Assembly (NCBI GenBank): GCA_014607495.2
Contig: CP053175.1
Location: 8,184,001-8,248,000, forward strand
Source of the DNA: Carposina sasakii
Lineage: Eukaryota; Arthropoda; Insecta; Lepidoptera; Carposinidae
Direction of reading: 5' to 3'
Length of the DNA: 64,000 bases
Below the pieces are notes generated by a model, which saw nothing but the letters and a program-made list of their open reading frames with translations, ran no database searches and was not told the origin of the DNA. Positions 63,860-64,000 of this stretch are shown here, piece by piece; within the stretch, counting starts at the first letter, position 1, and each line of letters opens with the position of its first letter. A program made the position numbers and the translations under genes.

Positions 63860-64000
63860 AAAAGCGATTCGCATCTGGCACATCGCCGGACGCTGCCTGG
63901 GCACGCTCGCTCCGCTCGCTCGGCTCGTGCGTCATTTGTCATAGTCTAACCTAACCTAACCTATCGTAATCTAAGGTTTTTGTTTAACAATATTATTATA
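63860..64000. repeat. Edge fragment with GCTCGCT-rich repeat
   Basis: GCTCGCTCCGCTCGCTCGGC and (CTAAC)n-like CTAACCTAACCTAACCTA. It resembles the core of the foldback at 22794-23074 (GAGCGAGCGTAGCGAGCG). The window ends here. Confidence 0.4.

Noticed and set aside
1..64000. CRISPR array, bacterial operons, rRNA genes or integrated virus with envelope gene
   Set aside because: Searched by eye. Repeat spacing, gene style and introns are those of an insect genome, and no env-like frame follows pol in the Gypsy element.

Overview
The window looks like intergenic and intronic euchromatin of a lepidopteran insect (moth or butterfly). The evidence is a two-zinc-knuckle Ty3/Gypsy element of the kind first described from silkworm (mag-like), tRNA-derived SINEs, RTE-type LINE tails ending in (GAT)n, very many copies of repeat families I recognise as typical of Lepidoptera, and short GT-AG introns. 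The species cannot be read from the sequence. Roughly AT-rich DNA is studded with transposon remnants, and host coding sequence is only a small percentage.

Two host genes can be supported. (1) A five-exon gene on the + strand at 17712-23382 encodes a 255-residue, single-pass, sulfotransferase-like protein of the insect WSCD family (the family of Drosophila CG9164). All four introns have GT-AG ends and compatible phases. Its PAPS-binding loop has diverged from the usual family form. (2) An intronless open frame on the - strand at 30523-31440 encodes a 305-residue, lysine-rich, secreted protein with a dibasic site followed by a cysteine-rich C-terminal peptide. I do not recognise its family.

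Layout: 1-4100 holds an RTE tail, a candidate miniature LTR element, a LINE ORF2 end and a SINE. 4092-8800 holds a nearly complete Ty3/Gypsy retrotransposon on the - strand with two frameshifts. 9-17 kb holds repeats, including a nested inverted-repeat element with a 3-bp target duplication and a hAT-type MITE with a perfect 8-bp target duplication. 17.7-23.4 kb is the WSCD-family gene with repeat-filled introns. 23.4-30 kb is SINEs and MITEs. 30.5-31.4 kb is the secreted-protein gene. 31.9-48 kb is repeats and foldback elements, including one nested inside another of the same kind. 48.5-49.4 kb is a decayed mariner transposase interrupted by a foldback element carrying tandem hammerhead-ribozyme-like motifs. 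52-58.5 kb holds SINEs and a 1.67-kb mariner-like element with about 400-bp terminal inverted repeats and a truncated transposase. 58.5-64 kb is mostly unassigned AT-rich sequence with MITE fragments.

Labels used: Rep-A to Rep-E are recurring interspersed families defined only by their copies in this window. Lep-T is the family ending in a conserved block around GGACGAAGTCGCGGGC. MITE-1 and MITE-2 have TACAGGGTG-type ends. FB marks foldback (self-complementary) elements. The most unusual signal is the hammerhead-like repeat array at 48916-49197.
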